Shown piece after piece: positions 10,424 to 22,482 of a DNA stretch of 64,000 bases. Under the pieces are notes generated by a model. The model searched no databases and was not told the DNA's origin. It worked only from the letters and a program-made list of their open reading frames with translations. This DNA comes from Thiomicrospira sp. XS5 (GTDB lineage Bacteria; Pseudomonadota; Gammaproteobacteria; Thiomicrospirales; Thiomicrospiraceae): assembly GCF_001507555.1 (NCBI RefSeq), contig NZ_LQBO01000001.1, positions 2,418,001-2,482,000 of the forward strand, given 5' to 3'. Position 1 is the first letter of the stretch. Each line of letters opens with the position of its first letter. The position numbers and the translations under genes are program-made.

Positions 10424-11617
10424 ATGGTTAAGACACTTGGTTTTATTTTCGCATGTTTCGCATTCCTCAACCCGGTTTGGGCTGACACGATTCAAACGCC
10501 TCCACCGGCCCAACCGGTTCCGCACGTCGTGCCTTCCCCGCCCAAAACAGCCGCTGAAGCCTACATTCTGATTGATTACAACAGTGGCAAAATCATTGCC
10601 AGTGACAATGCCAACATGCGTGTTGAACCCGCCAGCTTAACCAAAATCATGACCGGTTACGTCGTCATCAACGAGTTGAGCAACGGTAATATCAGCCTGG
10701 ACGATATGGTTACCATCTCTCCAAAAGCCTGGAAAATGCCTGGTTCCAAAATGTTTATCGAGGTCGGGAAAAAGGTTTCCGTTCGTGACCTCGTGAAAGG
10801 CATGGTCATCCAATCCGGCAATGATGCCAGTGTAGCTCTGGCCGAACACATTGCCGGTAGCGAGGAAGTGTTTGCCGAACTGATGAACAAATACGCCGAA
10901 TCTCTGGGAATGGCGCACACTCATTACATGAACGCCACCGGCCTTCCAAACCCAGACCATTACACCACAGCTGAAGACCTGTCCATTCTGGCACGCGCCC
11001 TCATCAACAAGTTCCCGGAAGAGTACGAATGGTACGCACAGAAAAAATTCACCTTCAACGGCATCACCCAGTACAACCGTAACAAGCTCCTCTGGCAAGA
11101 TCCATCCGTGGACGGTTTAAAAACCGGCCATACCGAATCCGCGGGCTATTGCCTGGTCACCTCTGCCAAGCGCGATGATATGCGTTTAATTTCCGTCGTA
11201 TTGGGCACCAACAGCGCCAAACAGCGTATTCAAGAAAGCCAAAAATTATTGAATTACGGTTTCCGTTTCTTCGAAACCCATAAACTGTATCAAGCCGGGC
11301 AGCGCTTAAATGACGCGCGCGTTTGGGAAGGCCAACAGGACACCGTCGGACTTGGCTTGGCGAATGACCTTTATGTCACGATTCCGCGCGGTCAATACAA
11401 AAATTTGAAAATTGAATCCACGATCGATTCGAAAATCACGGCGCCAGTTGGCAAAGAACAACCGCTTGGCGAGTTGAGCGTCTCATTAAATGACGAAGCG
11501 ATTACGCAGAAGCCATTAATCAGTTTATCGCCGGTCGAAGAAGGTTCTTTCTTCAAAAAAATCCTGGATCAAATTAAACTGATGTTTCAAAGTTTACTTG
11601 GATTCCTTGGCCTATAA
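10424..11617 (+). CDS. dacA: D-alanyl-D-alanine carboxypeptidase (PBP5/6 type)
   Basis: 397 residues. A signal peptide (1-20, cleaved after VWA) and a Pro-rich linker precede the S11 peptidase domain. Catalytic motifs are SLTK (71-74), SGN (131-133) and KTG (233-235). The C-terminal beta domain ends in an amphipathic helix (FFKKILDQIKLMFQSLLGFL) that should tether it to the outer face of the inner membrane. It trims stem pentapeptides to tetrapeptides. The D-amino-acid transaminase gene follows after 14 bases, so the two probably share a transcript. Confidence 0.97.
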   Translation: MVKTLGFIFACFAFLNPVWADTIQTPPPAQPVPHVVPSPPKTAAEAYILIDYNSGKIIASDNANMRVEPASLTKIMTGYVVINELSNGNISLDDMVTISPKAWKMPGSKMFIEVGKKVSVRDLVKGMVIQSGNDASVALAEHIAGSEEVFAELMNKYAESLGMAHTHYMNATGLPNPDHYTTAEDLSILARALINKFPEEYEWYAQKKFTFNGITQYNRNKLLWQDPSVDGLKTGHTESAGYCLVTSAKRDDMRLISVVLGTNSAKQRIQESQKLLNYGFRFFETHKLYQAGQRLNDARVWEGQQDTVGLGLANDLYVTIPRGQYKNLKIESTIDSKITAPVGKEQPLGELSVSLNDEAITQKPLISLSPVEEGSFFKKILDQIKLMFQSLLGFLGL

Positions 11618-11631
11618 TTGAAGGATACCCC

Positions 11632-12513
11632 ATGGGAAAATCACAACAAATCGCCTATTTAAACGGCGATTTTATTCCCATCGAAAAAGCCCAAATCTCC
11701 CCCCAAGACAGGGGGTTTTTATTTGGCGACGGCGTTTATGAAGTCATCCCCGTTTACAGCAAACGGCTGTTCACCTTTGAACCGCACCTGAAACGCCTCA
11801 AAAACAGCCTCGCGGCCACCGATATTATGAACCCACTGGACGACGACGGCTGGCGAAAATTGCTGCAAAAGCTGGTCGACATCCACCCGTGGCCAGACCA
11901 GTTTATCTACCTTCAAGTGACCCGCGGTGTTCAAATGCAGCGCGACCATTTGCCAGCCGAGGACTTGACCCCGACACTCTATGCCTATTCCAATGAACTG
12001 AAACCGGTTTCAGATGACATCAAAACCCATGGCATCAAAGCCGTCACACTGGACGACCTGCGCTGGCAGCACTGCGACATCAAAGCCATTACCCTCTTGC
12101 CCAATATTCTGATGAAAATGACCGCCAAACAACAAGGCGCAGACGATGCCATTCTCATCGATCGAGACGGTTTCGTGACCGAAGGCACTTCCAGTAATGT
12201 GTTCATTCTGCGAGACGGGAAACTACAGACCCCGCCACAAAGCGCGGCAATCCTGTCCGGCATTACCCGTCAAGTAATTCTGGAGCTGGCCAAAGAACAC
12301 AGCATACCGTTTAGCGAAGCGCCACTAACCCTTTCAGACTTGGAAGCCGCTGACGAAATTTGGTTAACCAGTTCCACCAAATACGCCCTACCCGTCACAT
12401 CGCTTAATGGCCGTCCTGTCGGCAATGGCCAACCCGGCCAGGCCTGGCAAAAAATGCAACAACACTTTGAAAAAGCCAAACAAGCCCATATAAACAGAAC
12501 ATTAAACGTTTAA
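11632..12513 (+). CDS. dat: D-alanine transaminase-like class IV aminotransferase
   Basis: 293 residues of the fold-type IV PLP family. It opens with YLNGDFIP and the DRGFLFGDGVYEV signature. The PLP lysine is Lys151 in CDIKAITLLPN, matching D-amino-acid rather than branched-chain enzymes, and EGTSSNVF forms the phosphate-binding turn. It likely interconverts D-alanine and D-glutamate with their keto acids, which fits its place behind dacA, since released D-alanine could be recycled. A branched-chain or aminodeoxychorismate lyase role is less likely. Confidence 0.88.
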   Translation: MGKSQQIAYLNGDFIPIEKAQISPQDRGFLFGDGVYEVIPVYSKRLFTFEPHLKRLKNSLAATDIMNPLDDDGWRKLLQKLVDIHPWPDQFIYLQVTRGVQMQRDHLPAEDLTPTLYAYSNELKPVSDDIKTHGIKAVTLDDLRWQHCDIKAITLLPNILMKMTAKQQGADDAILIDRDGFVTEGTSSNVFILRDGKLQTPPQSAAILSGITRQVILELAKEHSIPFSEAPLTLSDLEAADEIWLTSSTKYALPVTSLNGRPVGNGQPGQAWQKMQQHFEKAKQAHINRTLNV

Positions 12514-12546
12514 AGCCCAAAAACAAAGAACACGAGAACACAGATT

Positions 12547-12831
12547 ATGACGGTCGATTTACACACTCCCGACAACGAATCCCTGATTGACTTTCCTTGC
12601 GACTTCGAACTGAAAGCCATGGGACGAAACAACGGTACTCTGGTGGAAACCGTATATGAAATCACCCAAAAATACGCGCCGGATGCCTCCCGCGACAATA
12701 TTCGCATCAAGGACTCGAAGGGCAGCCGCTTCATTTCCGTCAATATCACCTTCCACGCCACCAGCCTGGAACAGTTGCACAGCATCTATGGTGAACTGAA
12801 GCAACACCCCGAAATCCTGATGACACTGTAA
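12547..12831 (+). CDS. ybeD: YbeD-family regulatory-fold protein (DUF493)
   Basis: 94 residues, the usual length of the YbeD/DUF493 family. It has the ferredoxin-like fold resembling ACT allosteric domains ([13 protein letters not shown] near the start, [14 protein letters not shown] in the middle). The molecular role is not established. In many gammaproteobacteria it lies between dacA and lipB, exactly as here, so a link to wall trimming or lipoate supply has been suggested by context only. lipB follows 11 bases on. Confidence 0.9.
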   Translation: MTVDLHTPDNESLIDFPCDFELKAMGRNNGTLVETVYEITQKYAPDASRDNIRIKDSKGSRFISVNITFHATSLEQLHSIYGELKQHPEILMTL

Positions 12832-12842
12832 GCCAAACGATC

Positions 12843-13484
12843 ATGCCTGTTCACATTCGAACCCTCGGCCTGCAACCCTATGAGGACACCTGGCAGGCCA
12901 TGCAAAACTTCACCAGCGAACGCACCGACGAGACCGACGATCAAATTTGGCTGGTCACCCATCCTCCGGTCTTCACCCAGGGCTTGAACGGTGACGCCAA
13001 ACACCTGCTCGGCCCGGCTCACCAAAACAACATCCCCATTATCCAAACCGATCGGGGCGGCCAAGTCTCCTACCACGGCCCAGGACAAGCCGTTGTGTAT
13101 TTATTGCTGGACCTCAAACGGGCCAAGCTCGGGGTGCGCGACCTGGTCAGTCGAATGGAAAACACCATTATCGACTACCTAAGCACCCTCAACATTGATG
13201 CCAGTGCTCGCAAAGAGGCGCCGGGTGTGTACGTTAACGGCGACAAAATTGCCTCCCTGGGCTTAAAAATCCGCAAACAACGCACTTATCACGGCTTGGC
13301 ACTCAATCTCGAAATGGACATGAGTCCTTTCCACTGGATCACCCCCTGCGGCTTGGAAGGCATTCAAATGACTCAGGTCGCCGACCAGTTAGACGAGACG
13401 ACCGTCGCTCCCAGCATGGACACCTGCCTGGCCGAGTTGAGTCAAATTTTATTGACTCACCTGGAACCGGAAATCACCGACTAA
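12843..13484 (+). CDS. lipB: Lipoyl(octanoyl) transferase LipB
   Basis: 213 residues. LipB moves octanoate from acyl-ACP to lipoyl domains of 2-oxoacid dehydrogenases and GcvH. Key features are visible: THPPVFTQG, the [12 protein letters not shown] signature (71-82), the conserved lysine in NGDKIASLG (Lys135) and the acyl-thioester Cys169 in TPCGLEG. It forms the normal pair with lipA, which starts 72 bases downstream, so a shared transcript is likely though not proven. Confidence 0.97.
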   Translation: MPVHIRTLGLQPYEDTWQAMQNFTSERTDETDDQIWLVTHPPVFTQGLNGDAKHLLGPAHQNNIPIIQTDRGGQVSYHGPGQAVVYLLLDLKRAKLGVRDLVSRMENTIIDYLSTLNIDASARKEAPGVYVNGDKIASLGLKIRKQRTYHGLALNLEMDMSPFHWITPCGLEGIQMTQVADQLDETTVAPSMDTCLAELSQILLTHLEPEITD

Positions 13485-13556
13485 CACACGGCATTTCTTG
13501 AATAAAATCGCTTTGGCTCTATAATAACGTCTTTGTTTTATTGGGTTTTCCAGCTT

Positions 13557-14570
13557 ATGACGTCACCACAAATGCACGAAATTTCTCTCGACGCCATCAC
13601 CGGCTTGCAAAAAGACAGCCTGAAAGCGCGTAACGAACAGATGTCAAAAGGCGAATACAAAACCAAATCGCTGAAACACCGCCCGGACCCAAGCCAGCCC
13701 AAACTGAAAAAACCCAGTTGGATTAAAGCCAAATTACCGTCGGCCAAACACATTGGTCGAGTCAAGGAACTCAAACAAATTTTGCGCGAGCAAGGGTTAA
13801 ACTCGGTGTGCGAAGAAGCTTCCTGCCCGAACCTGGGCGAATGCTTTGGGCACGGCACCGCCACCTTTATGATTATGGGCCATATCTGCACACGTAAATG
13901 CCCCTTCTGCGATGTGACCCACGGTCGTCCGAATGCATTGGACGACAATGAGCCACAACATCTGGCCGACACCATCGCCGCCATGCAGCTCAATTACGTG
14001 GTCATCACCTCCGTGGATCGAGACGACCTGCGGGACGGCGGTTCCGGTCACTTCCTGCAGTGTATTGATGCCATTCGCACCACCACGCCGGACGTCAAAA
14101 TCGAAACCCTCGTGCCCGATTTTCGCGGCCGATTGACTGTGGCCTTGGATACGCTCGCACAATCACCTCCGGATGTGCTAAACCACAACCTGGAAACCAT
14201 TCCCCGCTTGTATGACGAAGCACGCCCGGGAGCCGATTACCAAGCCTCTTTAGATTTGCTGAAACGCTTTAAAGCCATGCGCCCGGACACCACCACCAAA
14301 TCCGGATTGATGGTTGGATTAGGCGAGGAAATGGACGAAATTCTTGACGTTATGCGAGATTTACGCGCACACGATGTGGAAATGCTGACCGTCGGCCAGT
14401 ACCTGCAACCGTCGGACTTCCATTTGGGCGTCAAACGTTACTGGACGCCGGACGAGTTCAAACAATTGGAAGTGGCGGGCCTGGAAATGGGCTTCACACA
14501 CGTGGCTTCCGGCCCAATGGTTCGCTCGTCCTATCATGCCGACCTGCAAGCACAAGGCCAATTTGCTTAA
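13557..14570 (+). CDS. lipA: Lipoyl synthase (radical SAM)
   Basis: 337 residues from ATG 13557; a TTG 8 codons upstream is in frame but unnecessary. LipA inserts two sulfurs into octanoyl groups placed by LipB. Both iron-sulfur clusters can be traced: the auxiliary cluster in [12 protein letters not shown] and the radical SAM cluster in CTRKCPFC. The C-terminal RSSYHAD supplies the serine ligand of the auxiliary cluster. The ribosome site is weak, which may reduce expression relative to lipB. Confidence 0.96.
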   Translation: MTSPQMHEISLDAITGLQKDSLKARNEQMSKGEYKTKSLKHRPDPSQPKLKKPSWIKAKLPSAKHIGRVKELKQILREQGLNSVCEEASCPNLGECFGHGTATFMIMGHICTRKCPFCDVTHGRPNALDDNEPQHLADTIAAMQLNYVVITSVDRDDLRDGGSGHFLQCIDAIRTTTPDVKIETLVPDFRGRLTVALDTLAQSPPDVLNHNLETIPRLYDEARPGADYQASLDLLKRFKAMRPDTTTKSGLMVGLGEEMDEILDVMRDLRAHDVEMLTVGQYLQPSDFHLGVKRYWTPDEFKQLEVAGLEMGFTHVASGPMVRSSYHADLQAQGQFA

Positions 14571-14594
14571 CAGTCTTACACAGGACACCCGACC

Positions 14595-15458
14595 ATGAAC
14601 AACTCGATTCAACGTTTTTTATTCAAACACCTCAATATCCGTGGCCAGCATCTGCAAATTGACCAGGCCTGGCAGGAAATGATAAAAGACCGCCACTATA
14701 CCGCGCCGTTGACCAAGGTATTGGGCGAGTTAACCGCCATGGCTGTCATGCTTGCCAACGGCATGAAGCACACCGGCAAAGTGTCCATTCAAGTGCAAGG
14801 CAAAGGGCCGGTAAACTTATTAGTGGTCGAATCGACACACGACTTACAGATCCGCGGCGTCGCGAAAACCAATGCCACCCTGACCACCGAATCCACCCTG
14901 GAAGAGTTGCTCGGCGACGGCCAAATTTTAGTGACCATGGAAAACACCCAAACAAACGGTATTTTCCAATCCTACGTACCGCGTGAAGAAAACAGCATCG
15001 CCCAATCGTTTGAAGTATTTTTAAGCCAATCCGAACAGCAGCCATCCAAACTGTGGCTGGCCGCGAATGAAAACGGCATCGGCGGCGTGATGATCCAAAA
15101 AATGCCCACCACCGATGAGCACGACGAAGATGGTTGGGAACGCATCTACATGCTCACCGATACTTTAAAAGATGACGAACTGATCGGGCTGGATGCACAA
15201 ACATTGTTGCATCGTTTATTCCACGAAGAGACCATCGAACTGTTCGAACCCCAAGACATTGAATTCGAATGTCCGCAAGACCGTAAAAAAGTGGAAGACA
15301 TGCTGTTATCACTCGGCGAGGCCGAAGCGCGCAAAATTTTAGAAGAGCATGGCGAAATCGTGGTACACAATGAAATCTGCAACTACCACATCCGCTTCAC
15401 TGAAGAGGATGTGGACCGATTGTTTTCCGGTTCCACTCAAGACACCACATTGCAATAA
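14595..15458 (+). CDS. hslO: Hsp33 chaperone with degenerate redox switch
   Basis: 287 residues, normal length, with typical core segments such as GKVSIQVQGKGPV and the linker helix region. Classical Hsp33 has CxC and CxxC zinc ligands in its last 60 residues. Here the first pair reads FECPQD (only Cys226) and the second VHNEIC (only Cys262). Two of four zinc cysteines are therefore missing and tetrahedral zinc binding looks impossible. It may work as a redox-independent holdase or form a single disulfide. It ends at a shared terminator with yaaA. Confidence 0.9.
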   Translation: MNNSIQRFLFKHLNIRGQHLQIDQAWQEMIKDRHYTAPLTKVLGELTAMAVMLANGMKHTGKVSIQVQGKGPVNLLVVESTHDLQIRGVAKTNATLTTESTLEELLGDGQILVTMENTQTNGIFQSYVPREENSIAQSFEVFLSQSEQQPSKLWLAANENGIGGVMIQKMPTTDEHDEDGWERIYMLTDTLKDDELIGLDAQTLLHRLFHEETIELFEPQDIEFECPQDRKKVEDMLLSLGEAEARKILEEHGEIVVHNEICNYHIRFTEEDVDRLFSGSTQDTTLQ

Positions 15459-15483
15459 CACCGGAAAACAAAAAACCAAATAA

Positions 15484-15529
15484 AAAACCGCCAGCCGCTT
15501 GTTTTTAAGCAATGAGGCCTAGCGGTTTT
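15484..15529. terminator. Bidirectional terminator between hslO and yaaA
   Basis: AAAACCGC and GCGGTTTT form the base of a longer stem whose inner part contains GCTTG/TAAGC-type pairing. A and T runs flank both sides. It sits between two convergent genes and should stop both transcripts. Confidence 0.75.
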
Positions 15530-15553
15530 ATTATGCCGTTAATTCCGAAAATG

Positions 15554-16327
15554 CTAGTCAGCTTGCTTTCGCGTAAAGACCCAGTCTTTTTCGGACGATA
15601 AATCCGGCGCGAATCGATAGCCATCGTAATCGAAATACTTCAAATCTTCGACCTGTTCAACCTGGTTAACGGCGGCATAACGCGCCATTAAACCGCGGGC
15701 ACGTTTGGCGTAAAAGCTGATCATTTTATACTGACCGTTTTTCCAGTCTTTGAACTGCGGCGTGATGATGTCCGCGTTCAATTCTTTTTTCTTCACCGCT
15801 TTGAAATACTCATTGGAGGCCAGGTTCACCACCAAACGACTGTCCTGCTCGGCCAACTGCCGATTCAAGGCTTCGGTCAACTGATTTCCCCAGAAAGCAT
15901 ACAAATCTTTCCCTTCCGCATTAGCGAATTTGGTGCCCATTTCCAAACGATAAGGCAAAATCTTATCCAAAGGTTTCAATAAACCGTACAAACCGGACAG
16001 AATGCGCAAATGATTCTGTAGATACGTCGTTTGCGACTCATTAAGGGAAGAGGCTTCCAACCCTTGATACACATCGCCTTTAAACAACAACACCGCCTGC
16101 TTGGCTTGATCGCCAAACGGTTGCTCCCACGCTTGGAAACGCTCGTAATTCAATTCAGCCAGTTTGTCGCTTAAATGCATCAACCCGGCGATATCCACCG
16201 GCCCAAGTTGTTTCAAATCGTCAATCAAACGCTGCGATTGCGTCAAAAACTCGGCCTCGGAAGACGGTACGGATGCCGGGGCCGGCGTTTCATCCAGCGC
16301 TTTGGCCGGCGAGACTAAAAACAACAT
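15554..16327 (-). CDS. yaaA: YaaA-family peroxide-stress protein (DUF328/UPF0246)
   Basis: 257 residues, full length. The family opens with [13 protein letters not shown], with SPAK being the signature. Later come [12 protein letters not shown] and a C-terminal basic stretch [13 protein letters not shown]. In E. coli YaaA lowers free intracellular iron during hydrogen-peroxide stress and binds DNA through a helix-hairpin-helix-like fold. It is a single gene, convergent with hslO, and a terminator lies between it and the upstream small gene. Confidence 0.93.
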   Translation of the reverse strand: MLFLVSPAKALDETPAPASVPSSEAEFLTQSQRLIDDLKQLGPVDIAGLMHLSDKLAELNYERFQAWEQPFGDQAKQAVLLFKGDVYQGLEASSLNESQTTYLQNHLRILSGLYGLLKPLDKILPYRLEMGTKFANAEGKDLYAFWGNQLTEALNRQLAEQDSRLVVNLASNEYFKAVKKKELNADIITPQFKDWKNGQYKMISFYAKRARGLMARYAAVNQVEQVEDLKYFDYDGYRFAPDLSSEKDWVFTRKQAD

Positions 16328-16388
16328 ATTCGCTCCTTGGAATGTTTGGAAGGAAATTCAAATGAAAGTTATTTTAGCGCCAAAACGC

Positions 16389-16415
16389 AAAAAGGGAAGC
16401 CACGCTTCCCTTTTT
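16389..16415 (-). terminator. Terminator of the HicA-like gene
   Basis: AAAAAGGGAAGC and its exact complement surround a CAC loop, giving a 12-bp stem with a U-run on the minus strand. It lies 27 bases past the HicA-like stop and upstream of yaaA, separating the two transcripts. Confidence 0.85.
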
Positions 16416-16441
16416 GGTTCCAGTGCTGGTGCGCAATCCGG

Positions 16442-16708
16442 TTAAAGGCTGTCCGGCGTCAGACCTTGCTCTTCCAGGAAGTGGCGCAACTTAGTGACTT
16501 CTTCCTTATTGGCTAACTCATGGCCGTGATGCGGTAAGCCCAGCGTTAACTCGGCGTCATTCAATTTGATGTGCGCACGGTTGGCGTTGGACACATCAAT
16601 CTCCGCACCGAAATGCTCCAAGGCCGAAGCCAATTTTTTCCAGTCAATATTCGTCGCAATCGGGTGTGCAAACACTTTTTCAATCGTCACTTTATGTTTG
16701 TGGCTCAT
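16442..16708 (-). CDS. HicA-like small RNA-binding-fold protein
   Basis: 88 residues. The pattern KVFAHPIATNIDWKKLASAL, a GAEID strand, HIKLNDAELTLGLPHHGHE and a C-terminal LRHFLEEQGLTP helix matches the HicA/YcfA mRNA-interferase-like double-stranded-RNA-binding fold. The PHHGHE histidine corresponds to the HicA active position. No HicB antitoxin gene lies beside it, so it is probably a solitary chromosomal relative rather than a toxin-antitoxin module. Function unknown. Confidence 0.65.
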   Translation of the reverse strand: MSHKHKVTIEKVFAHPIATNIDWKKLASALEHFGAEIDVSNANRAHIKLNDAELTLGLPHHGHELANKEEVTKLRHFLEEQGLTPDSL

Positions 16709-16834
16709 TTATTATCCTACTGATTTCAATCAATTCATTTGAGTTAATAACCGGGCGCTATCCATCGCCCTTCTCAATGTTTAATATACTCTTATTGACG
16801 TAAAAGCCAACTTAAAAAATTCTATGAACGGGCG

Positions 16835-18567
<1,733 letters not shown>

Positions 18568-18729
18568 CGAATCTATTTCGGCTCCTTTGCCCGACCGAAG
18601 AATGGTTGATTGTTTTGTAATCCTGACAACAAAGCCATCGCGTGACGTATTTTAACGCTTCAAGGTAACGTCGGCGTTGTCTTTGCGGTAGAATACCTAA
18701 ATTATTCATCATTTACGATTTAACGCTGG

Positions 18730-21093
18730 ATGTCAATTCGAAGCCGCTCCATTTTATCAGGTTTTTTACTGTTACCGCTGTGGTCGCCCTCCTTCTTGCA
18801 GGCTGCCGATACCAGTCCGTTAAAAGCCTCCCCGGTTTCCACTGATCCAGCCTGCTTGCCGGCCTGGATTGCTCCGCCGGTCACCTCACCCGGTGCCCAA
18901 GCGGATCATTCTGCCGAAGCCGATCACATTACACAGCCGGACGAACTCACCTACGACCTAAGCGGCAAGGTGGTGCTGAAACGGCCAGGCCTGGTGGTTT
19001 TTTCCGATCAGTTACTACTCAACCGCTTGAATGAAGAAGCCAAGGCGTTTGGGCAGGTGCAATTTCAACGAGACGGCTTGATTGTCACCAGCCAGAGCGC
19101 ACATCTAAACCATCAGAAGCAAACCGCACAACTCAAAGGCGCTCGTTACCAGTTTATCGACACCCGGGCCCACGGCACGGCCAAACAAGTGGACGTCTAC
19201 CAAAAAACGAACCTGGCCGAACTGGAAAAAGCCACCTTTACGACTTGCCCGCTGGTGCAATACAGTTGGCAGGCTCGCAACGGCGACATTCAAAGCTCGG
19301 AAAAATACGACTGGGAATTGGATTTCGGCCATTTACAAATCGACAATAACAAGCGCCGCATTTATGGTTACAACACTTGGCTGTATTTCCAGACCGTGCC
19401 GGTGTTTTATACACCCTACATTGACTTCCCGATGGACGATCGGGCCAGCGGCTTCCTGTTCCCCACCATCGGCAGCTATCGTCCGCTGACACGCGAAACG
19501 GCCGAAAACTATGTAGCCGTCCCCTATTATTTCAATCTGGCCCCTAATTACGACGACACCCTCACGGTGATGAAAATGCAGGATCGCGGCTGGGTGGTCG
19601 ACAACGAATTCCGTTACCTGCTCCCCAACAGCAGCGCCCAACTGAGCTTGACCGGCTTAAACGACCAGGTCACCTCCAAAGAAGGCTTGGGCTATATCGA
19701 CGAAAATGGCGACCCGGCTTATGGCGATAAAATCGACCAACGCTGGCGTGCCAAACTGGTGGCCCAGCAACAATGGACACCCGGCTTAAGCAGCAATATT
19801 CTCTGGCATGAATTGTCGGACAAATACTTCTACACCGATATTCCGGTGGAAAGCGCCCTGGACAGCGCCAGCTATACACAACGCTACATCAACCTCAATT
19901 ACAATAAAGACAACCTGCAAGCCGGCGTTCATATCTTAAATTATTTACGCTTACGCGACGATGCCGCCTACAACTACGAAAAGCGCCCGGAAGTCACGCT
20001 CAATTACTTCCACCCTTTCGAAGCGGAAGGCCTGCGCAACGTCAGCATCAATCTGCCGGTCACCGCCACCGAATTTCAAATCGCCCCACAAGCGCATAAA
20101 CCGGAAGCCCAACGAAACGCCCTCTCGCCGTCGATCCAATATCAATATTACAAGCCTTACGGCAGTTTCAAAGCTGAAGCCGTAGCCAATAAAGTCCATT
20201 ATTACATGGAAGACAATGGCTATAACACGTCCGGTCAGAACCAGCTCGACATCACCGTTCCGCAATATGCGCTCCACGGTAAACTGATTTTCGAACGGGA
20301 TTTTTCTTTGGCCGGATTCGACATGGTGCAAACCCTGGAACCGGAAGTGCAGTATTTGTATGTGCCTTACCAAAACCAATCGAACATCCCCTTGTTTGAC
20401 ACCACCGCGCGCAGTTTGGATTTCACCAACCTGTTCAGTTACAACCGCTTTTCCGGTTCCGACCGCATCGGTGACACCAACCAAGTCTCCGCCGCCCTCA
20501 CCACCCGCTTTCTGAAACGCGACGGCACGCCCTTGGCCGAAGCCGGTTTAGGGCAAATTTTCTACTTCGCCGACCGTCAAGTCACGCTCAACAGCACGGC
20601 CACGGAAGCGGAACTGGCGCAAAACACCCAAAACGTCTCAGACTATTACATCAAGCTGGGCTTTACCGCCGGGCCGGTTTACTTTGCTTCCACCAGCCAG
20701 TACGATAACCGTAACTATGAATTGACCAATAGCAACAGTCGCATGAAATTGGGCCTATCGTCGGATTTCAACCTATTGATGACGCATTTGATCACCAATC
20801 AGAATCAACCGGGTGAGCAGGAAGACCTCGCCGCGGGCTTGACTTGGCAACTGACTTCCAACTGGGGCATTGGTGGCTACATCAATTACGACTTCACCAA
20901 AGAACGTAAAACCGAAGTCCAAAGTGCCCTCCGTTACGATAGCTGTTGCTGGGCCTCCGAATTGTCACTTAAAGAAACACAACTGGACAATGGACTGTAT
21001 AATTACAGCATTCAATACGCCATCGAGTTCAAAGGACTCAGCACCGTCGGCACGCCGTTCAAAGAATACCTGAACGACAAACTGAATTTTTAA
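18730..21093 (+). CDS. lptD: LPS-assembly outer-membrane protein LptD
   Basis: 787 residues. A signal peptide (1-26) precedes an OstA/LptA-like jellyroll (about 60-230) and a large C-terminal beta-barrel of alternating strands ending in aromatic Phe. The four disulfide cysteines of the family are all there: Cys42, Cys173 and the adjacent pair at 739-740. With LptE it inserts LPS in the outer leaflet. It heads lptD-surA-pdxA-rsmA-apaH; SurA is one of the chaperones needed for LptD folding. Confidence 0.96.
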   Translation: MSIRSRSILSGFLLLPLWSPSFLQAADTSPLKASPVSTDPACLPAWIAPPVTSPGAQADHSAEADHITQPDELTYDLSGKVVLKRPGLVVFSDQLLLNRLNEEAKAFGQVQFQRDGLIVTSQSAHLNHQKQTAQLKGARYQFIDTRAHGTAKQVDVYQKTNLAELEKATFTTCPLVQYSWQARNGDIQSSEKYDWELDFGHLQIDNNKRRIYGYNTWLYFQTVPVFYTPYIDFPMDDRASGFLFPTIGSYRPLTRETAENYVAVPYYFNLAPNYDDTLTVMKMQDRGWVVDNEFRYLLPNSSAQLSLTGLNDQVTSKEGLGYIDENGDPAYGDKIDQRWRAKLVAQQQWTPGLSSNILWHELSDKYFYTDIPVESALDSASYTQRYINLNYNKDNLQAGVHILNYLRLRDDAAYNYEKRPEVTLNYFHPFEAEGLRNVSINLPVTATEFQIAPQAHKPEAQRNALSPSIQYQYYKPYGSFKAEAVANKVHYYMEDNGYNTSGQNQLDITVPQYALHGKLIFERDFSLAGFDMVQTLEPEVQYLYVPYQNQSNIPLFDTTARSLDFTNLFSYNRFSGSDRIGDTNQVSAALTTRFLKRDGTPLAEAGLGQIFYFADRQVTLNSTATEAELAQNTQNVSDYYIKLGFTAGPVYFASTSQYDNRNYELTNSNSRMKLGLSSDFNLLMTHLITNQNQPGEQEDLAAGLTWQLTSNWGIGGYINYDFTKERKTEVQSALRYDSCCWASELSLKETQLDNGLYNYSIQYAIEFKGLSTVGTPFKEYLNDKLNF

Positions 21094-21126
21094 ACTGAAA
21101 CCGAATCATCACGCTTAGAGACTTGC

Positions 21127-22482
21127 ATGAAATCAACAACATTCACCCGCTTTTTCACTTGGTTGGCCTTTCTCGTTATTTTCCATTCCAGCCAGGCCTG
21201 GTCGGAAGCTCAACCGCAGTTGCTCGATCGGGTGGTTGCCGTCGTCAACGATGACATCATTCTCAAAAGTCAGCTGGATCGCGAAGTCGCCATTGCACGC
21301 CAAGAATTACAGACCCGAAACATTACGGTCAGTAATATGGACGAGCTGAGCATGAAAGTGCTGGACCGTATGATTCTGGAAGAACTGCAATTACAGCAAA
21401 TCAAACGCATGGGCTTAAAGGTGCCGGATGAAGAGCTGCTCAATCAAATTCAACAAATTGCCCAGCAAAACAACTTATCGGTACTTGAACTGCGCGACCG
21501 CCTGAACTACGCACGTCCGAACGGATTTCAGGAATTCCGTGAGCGCATCCGCCGCCAAATGCTGTTTCAAAAACTGCGCGAAGCCGAAGTGCTTTCCAAA
21601 ACCCAAGTGACCGAAGATGAAATTAATAACTTCATCCAACGCCAAAACCTGATTGAAAACAGTGACGAATACCACCTGAAACACATTCTGATCGGGTTAC
21701 CGGAATCGGCAACCCCCGCCCAACGCGATGCCGCCCGTTCAAAAGCCGAAGACGTTTTGCAAAAGCTGCGTGAAGGCGAAGACTTCAGCCAAATGGCCGT
21801 CCGCTACTCGGACGGCAGTAAAGCCCTCCAAGGCGGCGATTTAGGGTGGCTGTCCAGCGACCAAATCCCTACATTTTTTGCCAAGGCGTTCAACCAACTG
21901 CAACCCGGGCAATTCAGCGATATCATCCGCAGCCCGGTCGGTTTTCATATCATCGAACTGGATGGCAAACGCAATAAAAACAGTCAACTGGTCAAGCAAT
22001 ATCATGTATACCGTTTCATCCTCTTGTCGGATGACGCCAAGCATCTGAAACAGCCAAGCAATACACTTATCAGCCTGGCCGACAGCATCGATAGCTTGGA
22101 AAAGTTCAAGCAGCTGAATGAACAATATTCCGATATTCCGGCGTCCGTCAACGCCAACGGCAACCTGGGCTGGCAAACGGCCCGTGACTTACCGGCTGAA
22201 TATTTCACCGCCATCGGCGGTCTGGAACCAGGGCAAGCGGCCCGTCCATTCGCCACCGATGAAGGCTGGGTAATTCTCTATTTGGACGGTATTCGAGAGC
22301 AGGACGTGACGTTGGATGACAAGCGCCAGCAAGCCATGCAAACCCTGCGCATGAAAAAAGCTAATGAAAGTTATGAAATCTGGCTCCGTCGTTTACGGGA
22401 CGAAGCCTTGGTTGATATCCGTTACCACGACCCGAAAATCATGAAGCCATTACCGAAACATGATGAAGGGTCTGAAAAATAA
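21127..22482 (+). CDS. surA: Periplasmic chaperone / peptidyl-prolyl isomerase SurA
   Basis: 451 residues. The signal peptide ends near SQAWS, followed by the N-terminal chaperone core (LLDRVVAVVNDDIILKS) and two parvulin domains, the first marked by YHLKHILIGL near 180 and the second by YHVYRFILLS near 295. A C-terminal helix returns to the core. It escorts outer-membrane proteins, including LptD, to the BAM complex. It is 33 bases after lptD; pdxA begins directly after its stop. Confidence 0.96.
   Translation: MKSTTFTRFFTWLAFLVIFHSSQAWSEAQPQLLDRVVAVVNDDIILKSQLDREVAIARQELQTRNITVSNMDELSMKVLDRMILEELQLQQIKRMGLKVPDEELLNQIQQIAQQNNLSVLELRDRLNYARPNGFQEFRERIRRQMLFQKLREAEVLSKTQVTEDEINNFIQRQNLIENSDEYHLKHILIGLPESATPAQRDAARSKAEDVLQKLREGEDFSQMAVRYSDGSKALQGGDLGWLSSDQIPTFFAKAFNQLQPGQFSDIIRSPVGFHIIELDGKRNKNSQLVKQYHVYRFILLSDDAKHLKQPSNTLISLADSIDSLEKFKQLNEQYSDIPASVNANGNLGWQTARDLPAEYFTAIGGLEPGQAARPFATDEGWVILYLDGIREQDVTLDDKRQQAMQTLRMKKANESYEIWLRRLRDEALVDIRYHDPKIMKPLPKHDEGSEK

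Noticed and set aside
18568-18729. Sigma-E promoter for lptD
   Set aside because: The amgK-lptD gap was checked for a GGAACTT-N16-GTCTAA pattern; only weak partial matches were found.
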